Below are positions 16,730 through 24,947 of a stretch of 64,000 bases of DNA, piece after piece. The stretch is taken from contig CP058667.1 of assembly GCA_020544305.1 (NCBI GenBank), forward strand, positions 1,736,001-1,800,000, read 5' to 3'. The first letter of the stretch is position 1, and each line of letters opens with the position of its first letter. The translations under genes were made by a program, and so were the position numbers. Under the pieces are notes generated by a model. That model was not told the origin of the DNA, did not search any database, and saw only the letters and a program-made list of their open reading frames with translations. Source of the DNA: Staphylococcus taiwanensis (GTDB taxonomy: Bacteria > Bacillota > Bacilli > Staphylococcales > Staphylococcaceae).

Positions 16730-16873
16730 TCACCCGTTCTTTTTAGATGTTGAACGACGTTTCTTAACCTCTTCAAAGCCTACATGACTATAATAAGCTT
16801 CAAACGCTTTACGAGTTACTGCCAACTCTTGTCCATCGCATTTTACTTTAATTACTTCAGCTTTATTGTTCAC
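16730..16873 (-). CDS. Small phage protein between capsid and connector
   Basis: 47 residues from a GTG at 16873 whose codon overlaps the end of the capsid gene; GGGAG lies upstream within the capsid reading frame. A longer frame back to 16942 lies wholly inside capsid and is unlikely. The product is basic at its end (KKRRSTSKKNG) and contains CDGQELAVTRKAFEAYYS. Small proteins of this type are common after capsid genes in staphylococcal phages; the function is unknown. A head decoration or connector accessory role is only inference. Confidence 0.6.
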   Translation of the reverse strand: MNNKAEVIKVKCDGQELAVTRKAFEAYYSHVGFEEVKKRRSTSKKNG

Positions 16874-17813
16874 CTGTACCAACTCCCGCTCCTGTATTTT
16901 CACCTTTAGGTTGTAATGTAGCGAATGCTTCAGGTTTAACATTCATGTATGCGATATGCATTGTAGCACGTAACGCGAACATATCACGCTCGAATAGAGA
17001 TACTGGCTTATCAGATGCATCTGACGCTTGTAATGTCGTTAACGTTGCATCTTCAGAGATTGCATATTCGATACCTTGTAAAATACCATAACGTGCATAA
17101 TCCCAATCACCCATTAATGCTAACGATTTCTTCTTGTCGTACACATCAGCGCCTGTATAAGATAACGGAAGACCCATAATCTCGTTGCCGTTAGCATCGA
17201 ATAACGGGTGCTTGTTAGCATCTAGTGCATTACGCATTTTGCTACGGAACGAACGAGTAGTTAACACACCGTTTGGATCTAATTCTTCATCTTCGATTGT
17301 TGCCATTAAAGCAGAAAGGTCTACGTATAAATCATTTGTATCTTTAACAACGTTACCTTTTTCTTCTGCACCAGTAATTAACGGTTTTCCACTTGTATCT
17401 TTGTTATAAGGTGATTCAGTCCCAAAGATAACAGCTTGGTCAAACGCTTTGTAGAACGCTTCTGCAATTAAAGGTTTAACTTCATTGAAGAAATCCTTCG
17501 CAGTCCATTTTAAAAATTCTTTAGATAATGGAATGATTACACCAATCTTTTTAGCTTCCATTTCTGCTTGAGCATATTCTGGTTTAGAAGTTTGGATACG
17601 TTCAGTTTCTGATACCCAGTATGCTCCTACACCTTTTGCTAAATAAGTAAATTTTTTCTTTTGAGCATTCATCGGCTCATTTTTAGCTAATTTCATAATC
17701 GCTGAATTAGCCATGATATCTTTCATAATTAAAGAACCTTGTTCTTCAGGAATTACACCATTTTTAAAATCCGATAAAATTACATTACTCGGAGTATAAT
17801 TTGGTACTGCCAT
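16863..17813 (-). CDS. Major capsid protein (HK97 fold)
   Basis: 316 residues. The protein has the core of the phage_capsid family: an N-terminal arm (IPEEQGSLIMKDIMANSAIMKLAKNEPM), then KKFTYLAKGVGAYWVSETERI and the P-domain helix and loop segments (KPLIAEAFYKAFDQAVIFG). There is no long N-terminal delta domain, which fits the separate scaffold gene directly upstream (17830-18414). It forms the procapsid lattice with scaffold and portal. The start MAVPNYTPSN is preceded by GAGGTT about eight bases upstream. Confidence 0.93.
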   Translation of the reverse strand: MAVPNYTPSNVILSDFKNGVIPEEQGSLIMKDIMANSAIMKLAKNEPMNAQKKKFTYLAKGVGAYWVSETERIQTSKPEYAQAEMEAKKIGVIIPLSKEFLKWTAKDFFNEVKPLIAEAFYKAFDQAVIFGTESPYNKDTSGKPLITGAEEKGNVVKDTNDLYVDLSALMATIEDEELDPNGVLTTRSFRSKMRNALDANKHPLFDANGNEIMGLPLSYTGADVYDKKKSLALMGDWDYARYGILQGIEYAISEDATLTTLQASDASDKPVSLFERDMFALRATMHIAYMNVKPEAFATLQPKGENTGAGVGTGEQ

Positions 17814-17829
17814 ATTTTATAACCTCACT

Positions 17830-18414
17830 TTATTTTCTAATATTTACTTCTTGCGCCATTTCTTCAATAGACTTTACATGTGGAGGTGTAGTGTTATTTT
17901 CTTGAACATCTCTCACATCTCTTCCACTTGCTTTAAATTTAGACTCGACACCTTTTTGAATGTGTTTGTCAAAAGTTTCTTTCAGAGATTGTAAGTTTGC
18001 ATCAGTATCCTCGTCACTTTCGCCTACAAATCTATCTACTAAAGAAGATGGAACGTTTAATTCTTGCGCTTTGCTTAACGCATAGCTTTTCAATTTTTCG
18101 CGTTTAGCTTCTGCATCACGTTTTTCGAGTTCTTGTTCAAGTGCCGTGATGCGTTTTTGTTCTTCAGATTGTTCAGGGTTTCGTTTTTGAACCTCTTTTT
18201 CAATCAAGTTTTCAAGGTTCTTTTCTTTCCAACTTTCTAAACCTTTTGTGTGATAACGATCTAATTCAGGTTGGATAAATCGCTTACCTTCTTCTGTATC
18301 TAAAAAGCCTTTAACGTCATCAACAGACACCGTCTTAAGTCCACTTAGATACTCTTTTACGTCTTTGTCGTCTTTATGTTCTTCAAAGTACGACTTAATA
18401 TCCTCGACATTCAT
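17830..18414 (-). CDS. Capsid scaffolding protein (DUF4355-like)
   Basis: 194 residues, highly charged and almost entirely helical, with a long coiled coil at about 60-110 (RITALEQELEKRDAEAKREKLK) and the segment ALSKAQELNVPSSLVDRFVG typical of DUF4355 scaffolds. It directs procapsid assembly and is released before maturation. It is encoded just upstream of the capsid gene, as in phi11 and SPP1-type packaging modules. The start ATG at 18414 has GGAGCAATG nearby. Confidence 0.87.
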   Translation of the reverse strand: MNVEDIKSYFEEHKDDKDVKEYLSGLKTVSVDDVKGFLDTEEGKRFIQPELDRYHTKGLESWKEKNLENLIEKEVQKRNPEQSEEQKRITALEQELEKRDAEAKREKLKSYALSKAQELNVPSSLVDRFVGESDEDTDANLQSLKETFDKHIQKGVESKFKASGRDVRDVQENNTTPPHVKSIEEMAQEVNIRK

Positions 18415-18465
18415 ATATCATTGCTCCTTTTTTTCGCCCTTTGCGTACCGTAACAGCCCGAAAAG

Positions 18466-18518
18466 TGCATAATAAAAAAGCAGTTTAGCGACATACTTCA
18501 GGTCGAGCAGTTAGGTTG
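18466..18518 (-). terminator. Stem-loop between minor head and scaffold genes
   Basis: On the minus strand an AGCA...CGAC / GTCG...TGCT interrupted stem is followed by TTTTTTATT. The stem contains unpaired bases, so its strength is uncertain. It lies after the minor head stop and about 50 bases before the scaffold ribosome site. Confidence 0.5.
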
Positions 18519-19466
18519 CTATCCTTTGCATTTCTGTTTTTCCCACTCACGATATGTCATGTGTGGTATCACTTCTGTTGTGCCATCGTCATTACGCACA
18601 CGCATGACACCAGGTAAGTCATCTTTATCAATGTAATACAATAACTTACAACGACAGTTAATATTCTCTTTTGCACTAGCTACACCAACAAATAGATGTG
18701 GCGCTTGCCCTACGCAACCACTAGATTTAAAGTTGCCATCTATATCCACCGACTGACCATCTAAGTGACGATGTGTATCACGTGTGCGAGTATCTTTAGT
18801 AGCAGACCAACGTTTTTTCATCTTAAATCCGTTATCTTTAGCAACTTTTGCACTATCTAGTCCGGCTTGTGACATTGCTCTACCTGCCTCTGTACGTGCT
18901 ACACGTTGTGATTGTGCTTTTGTCATGCCTATATCATCACGTAACGCTTTAGCTATCTTAGAATAACCTTCACCGCTCATAACGCCTTGTGTGATGTGTA
19001 TACGTATCTTTTTAAGCACTTCATCGCGATGCTTTTGTAATGTAGGCACCAATTTAATAAACTCAATTGGTTGCTCGATTGCTTTGTTGATTACAGACGC
19101 AGTAGGCACATCAAACTGCATAGATGTTTGACTAGCCATTTCATACAAATAAAGACTCATCATATACTTCTCAATGTAAGCGTTATGTTGAGTCTGTTTA
19201 ATTGCTTTAGCTATTTGATTGTAATCGTCGGTCAGCATTTGTCCTATTCGTTCCAATTCTTTATTTAAGCGATTATATTTATTAAATTCAGTCCATGTTA
19301 CATGAACGTCATCGGACTGGTACTTTTCAAACATATCTGCCAATTCCAGTTTGATAACTTTCAAACGGTTGGCAAATAATATTTCTATTTCTTTTTCAGC
19401 TTGTGCATTTAACTTTTCAATGTAATTATCAATATCATTCTGATTGGTTATCTTGCGTTCTGCCAT
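18519..19466 (-). CDS. Minor head protein (Mu gpF / SPP1 gp7 family)
   Basis: 315 residues from the ATG at 19466 (MAERKITNQND), with AGGG about eight bases upstream; an ATG at 19481 has no site. The C-terminal half carries the Mu-F signature: RVARTEAGRAMSQAGLDSA, KKRWSATKDTRTRDTHRHLDGQ and NCRCKLLYY. Proteins of this family are packaged in a few copies and influence DNA ejection. It overlaps the end of the portal gene by 32 bases, consistent with portal-gp7 partnership in SPP1. Confidence 0.9.
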   Translation of the reverse strand: MAERKITNQNDIDNYIEKLNAQAEKEIEILFANRLKVIKLELADMFEKYQSDDVHVTWTEFNKYNRLNKELERIGQMLTDDYNQIAKAIKQTQHNAYIEKYMMSLYLYEMASQTSMQFDVPTASVINKAIEQPIEFIKLVPTLQKHRDEVLKKIRIHITQGVMSGEGYSKIAKALRDDIGMTKAQSQRVARTEAGRAMSQAGLDSAKVAKDNGFKMKKRWSATKDTRTRDTHRHLDGQSVDIDGNFKSSGCVGQAPHLFVGVASAKENINCRCKLLYYIDKDDLPGVMRVRNDDGTTEVIPHMTYREWEKQKCKG

Positions 19467-20853
19467 CGTCGTTTCCCTCATTTATATCAGGAATGTTTTT
19501 ATTTATTTCGAAGTTATCTCGCTCCATCTCATCAAGCTCGTAATCAACATCATCGACCAGTTGTGATTGTCCTAGTCTTGTACGTTCAGATACTTGCCCT
19601 CTTAAGTTAATTAACACTTGCGACTCTTCTAATTTGTTTACTGGAATATTACGCGTGAATTTAAATATAAGATTTAGGTAACTGTTTTCATCTACGTTGT
19701 AACCTTTACGTTTTAATGCAGATAGAATAACCTTGAATTGATATCTCAACATTGCTGTCATTTTACGCTCAAAGGTCATACACTTATTTTCTAACGCCAT
19801 TAATTTTAATTTCATACCAATAATAGGAACGTTTCCATTAAACTCATCAGAGTTGAAATTAACTGATTTAGCAAAACGCATGATGTTTTTCTCAATACGA
19901 TCCAAGTGGTTTTCTATCATACCATCGTTGACATCTTTAGTAAGATATTTAACATCCATATCTTTATCGAATAACTCAAACGCACCACTCTTTTGAGTCT
20001 CTTGTATCATTTGCTCGCTCATCCCCATACCACGTAATACTAGGTAAGCAAGACGCGTCTGACTAATCTCGCTAGACGCATCACTCATCGTTAAGTCATA
20101 AGCATCGATTAAGTGGATAACTTTCTCAGCGTCTCCTATCATTTCTTTGTTATTAGGTACACCGAACAGTGGGTTGTAGTCAAATAGATGTTCGTAACGA
20201 CCAACTTCTTGCAATGCATCTATGCCATCACCACGGAACACGTAGTAATATGTGTCGTCATAAAATTCCGCGTAAACATACTCAGTGCCATTGTCGTCAT
20301 CTTCTTCATAAAAATAACGTAGTGAATATGTTGGTTCTGTAATACTTTCGCCGACAAGCACTACGTTAAAAGGATCAATATTCTTTACGCGAATGTCACC
20401 ATTAGTATCAATATAAGTCAATCTAGCACCATAACCACAAATAGCGGCCATCTTGCCGATTTCTGAATCTTCATCATCAATACTATTGCGTATAGTAAAA
20501 TCAGTGATAAACTCTTTAAGCCTCTCATTTGTTTTGTTACTTTCATCTAAATCATAAGTAATTGGCACACCGTGTAAATAACCCACACGAGTATCTACAA
20601 TTTCACTATCAAACGAATTGTTTAACTTATTATTTATAGATATATCCAAACGTCTAACATTACCGCCACGCTCAAAATCTTCTTTTTCTTCGATGGGTCG
20701 ACGTTTAAATATTGGTACATAATCAATATGTGTTTTATATCTGTTATAAAGGTTAACCATACGCTCTCTATCGTCTTTGTGAGACTCTATAAGGGCTTCT
20801 ATATGCTTTGGCAGTACACCTTGCGCTTTAATATCATCAATCAGTTTATACAA
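19435..20853 (-). CDS. Portal protein (SPP1 gp6 family)
   Basis: 472 residues. Supporting segments are the N-terminal clamp helices (YNRYKTHIDYVPIFKR), NNKLNNSFDSEIVDTRVGYLHGVPI (classic for SPP1-type portals), and the stem/tunnel helices around 290-400. It forms the dodecameric ring at one vertex through which DNA is packaged. It starts three bases after the terminase gene ends. The acidic tail (DINEGNDDGRTQDNQSE) is typical. Confidence 0.93.
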   Translation of the reverse strand: MYKLIDDIKAQGVLPKHIEALIESHKDDRERMVNLYNRYKTHIDYVPIFKRRPIEEKEDFERGGNVRRLDISINNKLNNSFDSEIVDTRVGYLHGVPITYDLDESNKTNERLKEFITDFTIRNSIDDEDSEIGKMAAICGYGARLTYIDTNGDIRVKNIDPFNVVLVGESITEPTYSLRYFYEEDDDNGTEYVYAEFYDDTYYYVFRGDGIDALQEVGRYEHLFDYNPLFGVPNNKEMIGDAEKVIHLIDAYDLTMSDASSEISQTRLAYLVLRGMGMSEQMIQETQKSGAFELFDKDMDVKYLTKDVNDGMIENHLDRIEKNIMRFAKSVNFNSDEFNGNVPIIGMKLKLMALENKCMTFERKMTAMLRYQFKVILSALKRKGYNVDENSYLNLIFKFTRNIPVNKLEESQVLINLRGQVSERTRLGQSQLVDDVDYELDEMERDNFEINKNIPDINEGNDDGRTQDNQSE

Positions 20854-20855
20854 AT

Positions 20856-22079
20856 TTATCTCGCCCTCCTTAACCTTTCGGGTTTAAAGTGTGTATATAT
20901 TGCGTATCTGAGACTATCCAGTACATCATCAAACTCTTTGATAGGTTCACCAGTTGTTTCGTTCCAAACGTATTTATAAATTTCTTGTTTAAATCTTTCC
21001 ATAGATTCATAAACAACCATTAAATCTCGACGTTTAAAAAGTTTAGCAACTTCTTCGACACCAGATAATTTGGCTTTATCTGCGTTAATTGCTCTAATAC
21101 CATGACGTCTGAACTCGGTTAGATATTCAGGTCGAGCAGTATCACAATAGAAGTTAATATTTCCATATTTGCCTATTAACATTTTCGCTACTTCTACCCA
21201 CTCATCAATAAACTTGTGTTGATAAGCGTATTCTTCGATTAGATAGATTTTTCCATCTATTGCTTGACCTAACAAGACAATTGAACCAAAGTGTTCAAAT
21301 CCCCAATCTACACCTGCAAAATATTTTTTTATTGGAATGGTCGCCATTTCTTCTTTTGAAATCGTATTAAGTTGCAAATCAAAATCTGCATATACAACGC
21401 CGTCACCTGACACCCATTCGCCATTAATGTTACGTTCGTAGAACATTCCTGTTGGTGTCGACGCCTTAATAGAATCTTTGTAACGGTTGTTTAAGAAAGT
21501 GTTGTCATCTAGTTTAAATTGGTAAGATAATATACCAGCTTTCGGATCATCATTCTGGATATAGTCTTTCAATAACCAATGTTCAGGGTGGTCCGGGTTC
21601 GTATCAACTAATATCCTTGCGCCATAACCACTACAACGTGATTTAATCTCATCGAAGACCTCTTCGTGAGCGAGAGACGCCTCGTTGATATATGCGCCAT
21701 ACGACGTCATACCACGTATTGCAGCAATGCCACTTACTTTACTATGTCCGACTTGAACCACTTTAACGCCAAACAGAGTAAAACTATTGTATTTATCAAA
21801 CTCAAACTCAATACCGTATTTGTTAGTTAATTCTACAAGTACGTTTTTACTAATCGTTCCTAGCGTTGCACCAGCTAGAATATATTGAGGCGTTTCTACA
21901 CCTTCTTTATTAGCTATTTGTCTAACTCTTATTAATTCATCTAAAAACAAATCGTTGTTCAATATTGTTTTTCCTGTACGTTTGGCACCATGATTGATAA
22001 GCATAAACCAATCACGCTTTGAAGTATTTTTTAATATATCAATCTGTTTAGGTGTGTATAGTGCATCTAATCTACTCAT
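20856..22079 (-). CDS. terL: Terminase large subunit
   Basis: 407 residues, PBSX/SPP1-type. Residues 31-38 are the Walker A loop (GAKRTGKT). The Walker B region is ARILVDTNPDHPEHW, and the C-terminal RNase-H-like nuclease begins near YFAGVDWGFEHFGSIVLLG (first metal-binding Asp) and ends with EFDDVLDSLRYAIY. It powers DNA packaging and cuts the concatemer. Together with SPP1-like portal, separate scaffold and no HNH gene beside terS, this suggests headful (pac) packaging; that is inference. Confidence 0.95.
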   Translation of the reverse strand: MSRLDALYTPKQIDILKNTSKRDWFMLINHGAKRTGKTILNNDLFLDELIRVRQIANKEGVETPQYILAGATLGTISKNVLVELTNKYGIEFEFDKYNSFTLFGVKVVQVGHSKVSGIAAIRGMTSYGAYINEASLAHEEVFDEIKSRCSGYGARILVDTNPDHPEHWLLKDYIQNDDPKAGILSYQFKLDDNTFLNNRYKDSIKASTPTGMFYERNINGEWVSGDGVVYADFDLQLNTISKEEMATIPIKKYFAGVDWGFEHFGSIVLLGQAIDGKIYLIEEYAYQHKFIDEWVEVAKMLIGKYGNINFYCDTARPEYLTEFRRHGIRAINADKAKLSGVEEVAKLFKRRDLMVVYESMERFKQEIYKYVWNETTGEPIKEFDDVLDSLRYAIYTHFKPERLRRAR

Positions 22080-22569
22080 CTATCAACACATCCTTTATAG
22101 ATTTACGTAATTGTAATATCTTATCTTCGGTGCTCGTTTCATTGTTACGATCCATTTGCTCGATTTTCTTTTCAAGCATCTTAATTTCTGCTTCAATCTT
22201 TTTGTTAGTTAGTTGTTCATTGCCTAACATCATTCTGTTCATGCCATCTAAACCAGCTACAAATGCATCTGCTGATGACTTCTTTAAACCATTATTATTT
22301 ATATCTTGTTTAGATATGTTTTTAAGCCACTCATATTCGTCAAAAGCCTTCTGGCGTGTCCATTTTGATTGCTCAGCAGCTTCTTGACACAATTCTTCGT
22401 ACCTTCCGAAAACCTTCCGATTTTTTAAAAGTGTACTTGCTTCTTTATCTAAGTATTCGCCACTCTTACCTTTGGTCGAATAGCCTGCGTCAATGTATGC
22501 CTTGCGTTGGCTTTTACCTTCTATAAGTCCTAAAACAAACTTCTCTTGTTTGGGTGTTAATTTAATCAA
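22072..22569 (-). CDS. terS: Terminase small subunit
   Basis: 165 residues of the terminase_2 family: N-terminal helix-turn-helix DNA-binding region (LTPKQEKFVLGLIEGKSQRKAYIDAGYS) and an oligomerisation coiled coil (KIEAEIKMLEKKIEQMDRNNE). It recognises the packaging site and recruits terL. The start is a TTG at 22569; an in-frame stop lies just upstream, so no longer version is possible. The ribosome site is weak. It overlaps terL by eight bases. It is the first gene of the late operon, downstream of the rinA/rinB activators. Confidence 0.9.
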   Translation of the reverse strand: MIKLTPKQEKFVLGLIEGKSQRKAYIDAGYSTKGKSGEYLDKEASTLLKNRKVFGRYEELCQEAAEQSKWTRQKAFDEYEWLKNISKQDINNNGLKKSSADAFVAGLDGMNRMMLGNEQLTNKKIEAEIKMLEKKIEQMDRNNETSTEDKILQLRKSIKDVLIDE

Positions 22570-22623
22570 TTGTTTTCACTGTATCACACGCCTTTACGTT
22601 AAATACTCTTTAAATTTGTAATA

Positions 22624-22660
22624 AAAAAAGACTACCCGAGTTACTCTCGAATAGTCACTA
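22624..22660 (-). terminator. Intrinsic terminator upstream of terS
   Basis: On the minus strand GACTATTCGAG pairs with CTCGGGTAGTC around AGTAA, followed by TTTTTTTATT. It lies about 55 bases before the terS start, so transcripts from the promoter at 22845-22872 must pass it to reach the packaging genes. Confidence 0.8.
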
Positions 22661-22704
22661 TGGGAGGTAATTAATAATGCAAAATCAAGTTTATCCAGAA
22701 AGGA

Positions 22705-22734
22705 GAAAAAGTACCTACCCAACGGATAGGCACT
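22705..22734 (-). terminator. Intrinsic terminator inside the rinA-terS gap
   Basis: On the minus strand GTGCCTATCC pairs along its full length with GGGTAGGTAC (two G-U pairs) around a GTT loop and is followed by TTTTTCTCC. It directly follows the TGA of the 17-codon ORF. Confidence 0.7.
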
Positions 22735-22844
22735 CAAGCAATCAGTGGCTGGCCAATACGACCATTACCAAACTTAATCACTTTCATTGAGAACTAACCA
22801 GCTACCTCAAAACGAGGGTTCGTGTGGATAGTGCTTACACAACA

Positions 22845-22872
22845 ATTATATAAAATAATTTTACCCTTTCAA
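22845..22872 (-). promoter_or_regulatory. Sigma-A type promoter, likely the late promoter
   Basis: On the minus strand TTGAAA (22872-22867) and TATAAT (22850-22845) are separated by 16 bases. This is the best promoter in the late-gene switch region, lies just downstream of rinA, and points toward terS. RinA-dependent activation is expected from S. aureus phages, but the near-consensus sequence could also fire unaided. Confidence 0.7.
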
Positions 22873-22906
22873 AATAGTGTCATTTCAGTCATTTTCGTCA
22901 TTTTTG

Positions 22907-23308
22907 TCACTGTAATAAATATATCTTTTCCGCTAACTCATCACGTCGCGCTAAAAAATTATTTCTGTTCAATTTAGAATTAGGCAAATTTTTAATCACA
23001 TCATCACGCTTGTACCCTTTTTTGAGTAACTCTAGAAAACAAAAGTCTACATGCCCTAATTTCTGTTGTGATTGATTAATAAATTCAATCTCACGTAACA
23101 TCTGTGCATAACGTTTATTAGTTCGTTCTAACTTAATCACCACATCTTCCACTTTGCTACTATTTTGTCCCTGTGGTTTAGGTAATGTCGCTTGTATACC
23201 GTATTGTGCAATTGAATTGCTATCATAATCTGGCATAGCATCTGCAATAACATTACATTTCATTTTGTGTGTACCAATCATATTGATAATAGCCTCTTTA
23301 CTGTACAA
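22907..23308 (-). CDS. RinA/ArpU-like late transcription regulator
   Basis: 133 residues from a TTG at 23308, which has AGGTGGG seven bases upstream; a longer frame would overlap rinB. The C-terminal part is a predicted sigma-70 region 4-like helix-turn-helix (LGHVDFCFLELLKKGYKRDDVIKNL), as in RinA/ArpU/DUF722-type late activators. Sequence similarity to classic S. aureus RinA is low by eye, so the call rests mainly on size, helical make-up and position: immediately after rinB and before the late promoter and terS. It probably activates packaging and structural gene transcription. Confidence 0.6.
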   Translation of the reverse strand: MYSKEAIINMIGTHKMKCNVIADAMPDYDSNSIAQYGIQATLPKPQGQNSSKVEDVVIKLERTNKRYAQMLREIEFINQSQQKLGHVDFCFLELLKKGYKRDDVIKNLPNSKLNRNNFLARRDELAEKIYLLQ

Positions 23309-23309
23309 G

Positions 23310-23486
23310 TTAATACCCACCTGCCAAATCGTTAATATCGTATTGATCACTCTCTCTAGCAAAGTCCTTAGGTGCAGTATCAATATCGTCTTCACTCTGC
23401 AACTTAACGATAAGTTCGTTAGTTAGATATTTACTAAGTTCATACATTCCGATGATGAACCATATTTTTAGTATGCGTTTAATCAT
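23310..23486 (-). CDS. rinB: RinB-like transcriptional activator
   Basis: 58 residues from the ATG at 23486, eight bases after AAGGAG. The N-terminal hydrophobic helix with MYELSKYLTNE, followed by an acidic region with APKDFARESDQYD, matches the S. aureus phage RinB pattern (MYELGKYVTE, then APSDFAKLSDQ). In phi11, RinB with RinA is needed to activate integrase or late genes. It ends two bases before the rinA start, and the pair forms the expected rinB-rinA order. Confidence 0.8.
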   Translation of the reverse strand: MIKRILKIWFIIGMYELSKYLTNELIVKLQSEDDIDTAPKDFARESDQYDINDLAGGY

Positions 23487-23491
23487 TCCTT

Positions 23492-24319
23492 TCACTCCTT
23501 ACCTAGCATTTGTTTAATTTTAGTTAGTACATCGCTATCTTCTTTCTGATCATATTCAAAATAATAACCACCCGTTTTATTTCTATTGCCATTTAAAACT
23601 TTACTTATATTTCCTTGTTGTAAACCTGTGTATGTTACAGCGTCTTTTACACAATCAAATTTCATAATCAACTCTTTAGTTTTATAATCGTACATAGATA
23701 TAGGTCTACTTTTAACTAATTTAAACTCTTGCAATCCTTTTTCTGCATTTTCTTTAGAAGTAACAAATTGCATATTTTCATAAAAATAACCTAAATTAGG
23801 GTTAATTCTATCTATACTCGGTGCTAAACCTCTATCAAACCCACTATTTTTATAATTTTCGAATAGCTTCACAAACGAATAATGTTTAATAAATTTTGTA
23901 GTAAATTCTTGCACGCTGAACGGTAATTCTCCAAACCCTTTTTCTCTGTTTCTTGACGCCATTGCATAGTATAATTTATTCAAAAAACCAAACTCAGTTT
24001 TTGTATATTCACGTCTATAATTCTTGTGGTAATCATTACCCTTAGATATTCTATCTACAATATCCAAATGAACAATTCGTTTAACACAACCACAATCTTT
24101 TCTTCTTCCGGATGTTAAATATTGCATAGGAAATAGTACGGTGTTACCACATTCACATTCGCAATCGTAACAGATTACTTTTTTACCATTAGGTCTTATT
24201 TTTACAATTCTTTCAACTGGTTTTAATTTCCCAAAAACTTGTCCTAAAATATTAACTTTCATTTTTGTAGGCGTTTCAGCTAAAGGGAAGCCATCAACAT
24301 TTGAATGTACTCTAACCAT
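23492..24319 (-). CDS. Putative free-standing homing endonuclease (HNH-like, NUMOD/IENR-type tail)
   Basis: 275 residues. Residues about 50-80 carry four cysteines in CxCxCG...CGC (YDCECECGNTVL, RKDCGCV), a probable zinc ribbon. Residues about 165-190 contain SIDRINPNLGYFYENMQFVT, the signature of HNH-type phage endonucleases in which the DR and N residues lie in the beta-beta-alpha-metal fold. The C-terminal ~55 residues (PISMYDYKTKELIMKF, AVTYTGLQQGNISKVLNG) resemble the NUMOD1/IENR repeat, a DNA-binding module of homing enzymes. It lies between MazG and rinB, overlapping MazG by eight bases, and is probably a mobile insertion. Confidence 0.75.
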   Translation of the reverse strand: MVRVHSNVDGFPLAETPTKMKVNILGQVFGKLKPVERIVKIRPNGKKVICYDCECECGNTVLFPMQYLTSGRRKDCGCVKRIVHLDIVDRISKGNDYHKNYRREYTKTEFGFLNKLYYAMASRNREKGFGELPFSVQEFTTKFIKHYSFVKLFENYKNSGFDRGLAPSIDRINPNLGYFYENMQFVTSKENAEKGLQEFKLVKSRPISMYDYKTKELIMKFDCVKDAVTYTGLQQGNISKVLNGNRNKTGGYYFEYDQKEDSDVLTKIKQMLGKE

Positions 24320-24662
24320 TCAAATCACTTTCCTTAATAAAAGTACCGTTTATAGTACGCCCTTTTCTCCCTTTAATCTCGTCATACGCATACTGTAAAC
24401 ACTCCTGTAACGTCATATCATGTTGTTGTGCCAATATAATTAATGTAACGACTGTATCACCTATACCGTCTTTTAATGCGTCCATTTGACCACGAGATAA
24501 GGCTGATGCAACTTCGCCTGCTTCTTCATAGAATTTAAGTGCTTGTCTATCTGAATTGCCATTGTGTAAATCTTTATCAATACTCCATTGTTGTACTTGT
24601 TCTACTAATTGATCTAAACTGCCAAAGTTTTCTGTTTTTAATTGACCTAATCTATTTGTCAT
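24312..24662 (-). CDS. MazG-like nucleotide pyrophosphohydrolase
   Basis: 116 residues with the all-alpha NTP-PPase motif: KFYEEAGEVASALSRG (EExxE-type metal site) and DALKDGIGDTVVTLI (ExxD equivalent as DxxxD). Such phage enzymes hydrolyse non-canonical or alarmone-type nucleoside triphosphates. It starts MTNRLGQLKTENFGS behind AAGGAGGAA. Together with the nearby deoxyribosyltransferase and DUF3310 genes it forms a nucleotide-pool cluster. Confidence 0.85.
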   Translation of the reverse strand: MTNRLGQLKTENFGSLDQLVEQVQQWSIDKDLHNGNSDRQALKFYEEAGEVASALSRGQMDALKDGIGDTVVTLIILAQQHDMTLQECLQYAYDEIKGRKGRTINGTFIKESDLNG

Positions 24663-24947
24663 TTATTGTTCCTCCTTAAATTTGAAATACTCTTCGAATT
24701 CATATTCATCTGTAAAGTAATATTTTGACCTTTCATGTGAGGTAGGGTTTATCCAAATGATGTAACACGGATAACTGATAAAAGATAAAGCGCCAATAAG
24801 TAACTTTTTGTTAGGAAATATAGAAAAACAATCTGTTTCCTTTTGTACTTGCTCAACATTGTTATCATCAATAAAAATCGCTTTTAAATTTTTATTTTTA
24901 ACTGTGTGATGCTTCTTTAATTTTTCAATCGTTTGCCACTTACTCAT
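24663..24947 (-). CDS. Hypothetical phage protein
   Basis: 94 residues from the ATG at 24947 (MSKWQTIEKLKKHHTVKNKN), with GGAG about ten bases upstream; an earlier in-frame start at 24968 overlaps the previous gene. A basic N-terminus is followed by a hydrophobic beta-rich middle (LLIGALSFISYPCYIIWINP) and an acidic, aromatic tail (YEFEEYFKFKEEQ). I do not recognise it. It overlaps the upstream gene by eight bases and abuts MazG, so it belongs to the early/middle operon. Confidence 0.55.
   Translation of the reverse strand: MSKWQTIEKLKKHHTVKNKNLKAIFIDDNNVEQVQKETDCFSIFPNKKLLIGALSFISYPCYIIWINPTSHERSKYYFTDEYEFEEYFKFKEEQ

Larger units (their letters stand above)
22624..22839 (-). ncRNA. Candidate phage small RNA or attenuated leader upstream of terS
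   Basis: This roughly 200-nt stretch has its own consensus promoter (22845-22872) and two intrinsic terminators (about 22707-22733 and 22624-22660), with no conventional gene. Directly before the first terminator is a 17-codon ORF, MKVIKFGNGRIGQPLIA (22789 to 22736), whose stop abuts the terminator stem; its ribosome site is poor. That layout is typical of a leader peptide with attenuator, or of a stand-alone sRNA. The opposite strand also holds a 37-codon ORF (22677-22790) behind GGGAGG, but I see no promoter for it. The function is unknown; the location suggests control of late-gene expression. Confidence 0.5.

Noticed and set aside
22677-22790. 37-codon plus-strand ORF with a strong GGGAGG site in the rinA-terS gap
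   Set aside because: Not listed as a gene because no plus-strand promoter was seen and the promoter and terminators point the other way; recorded under the ncRNA finding as an alternative.
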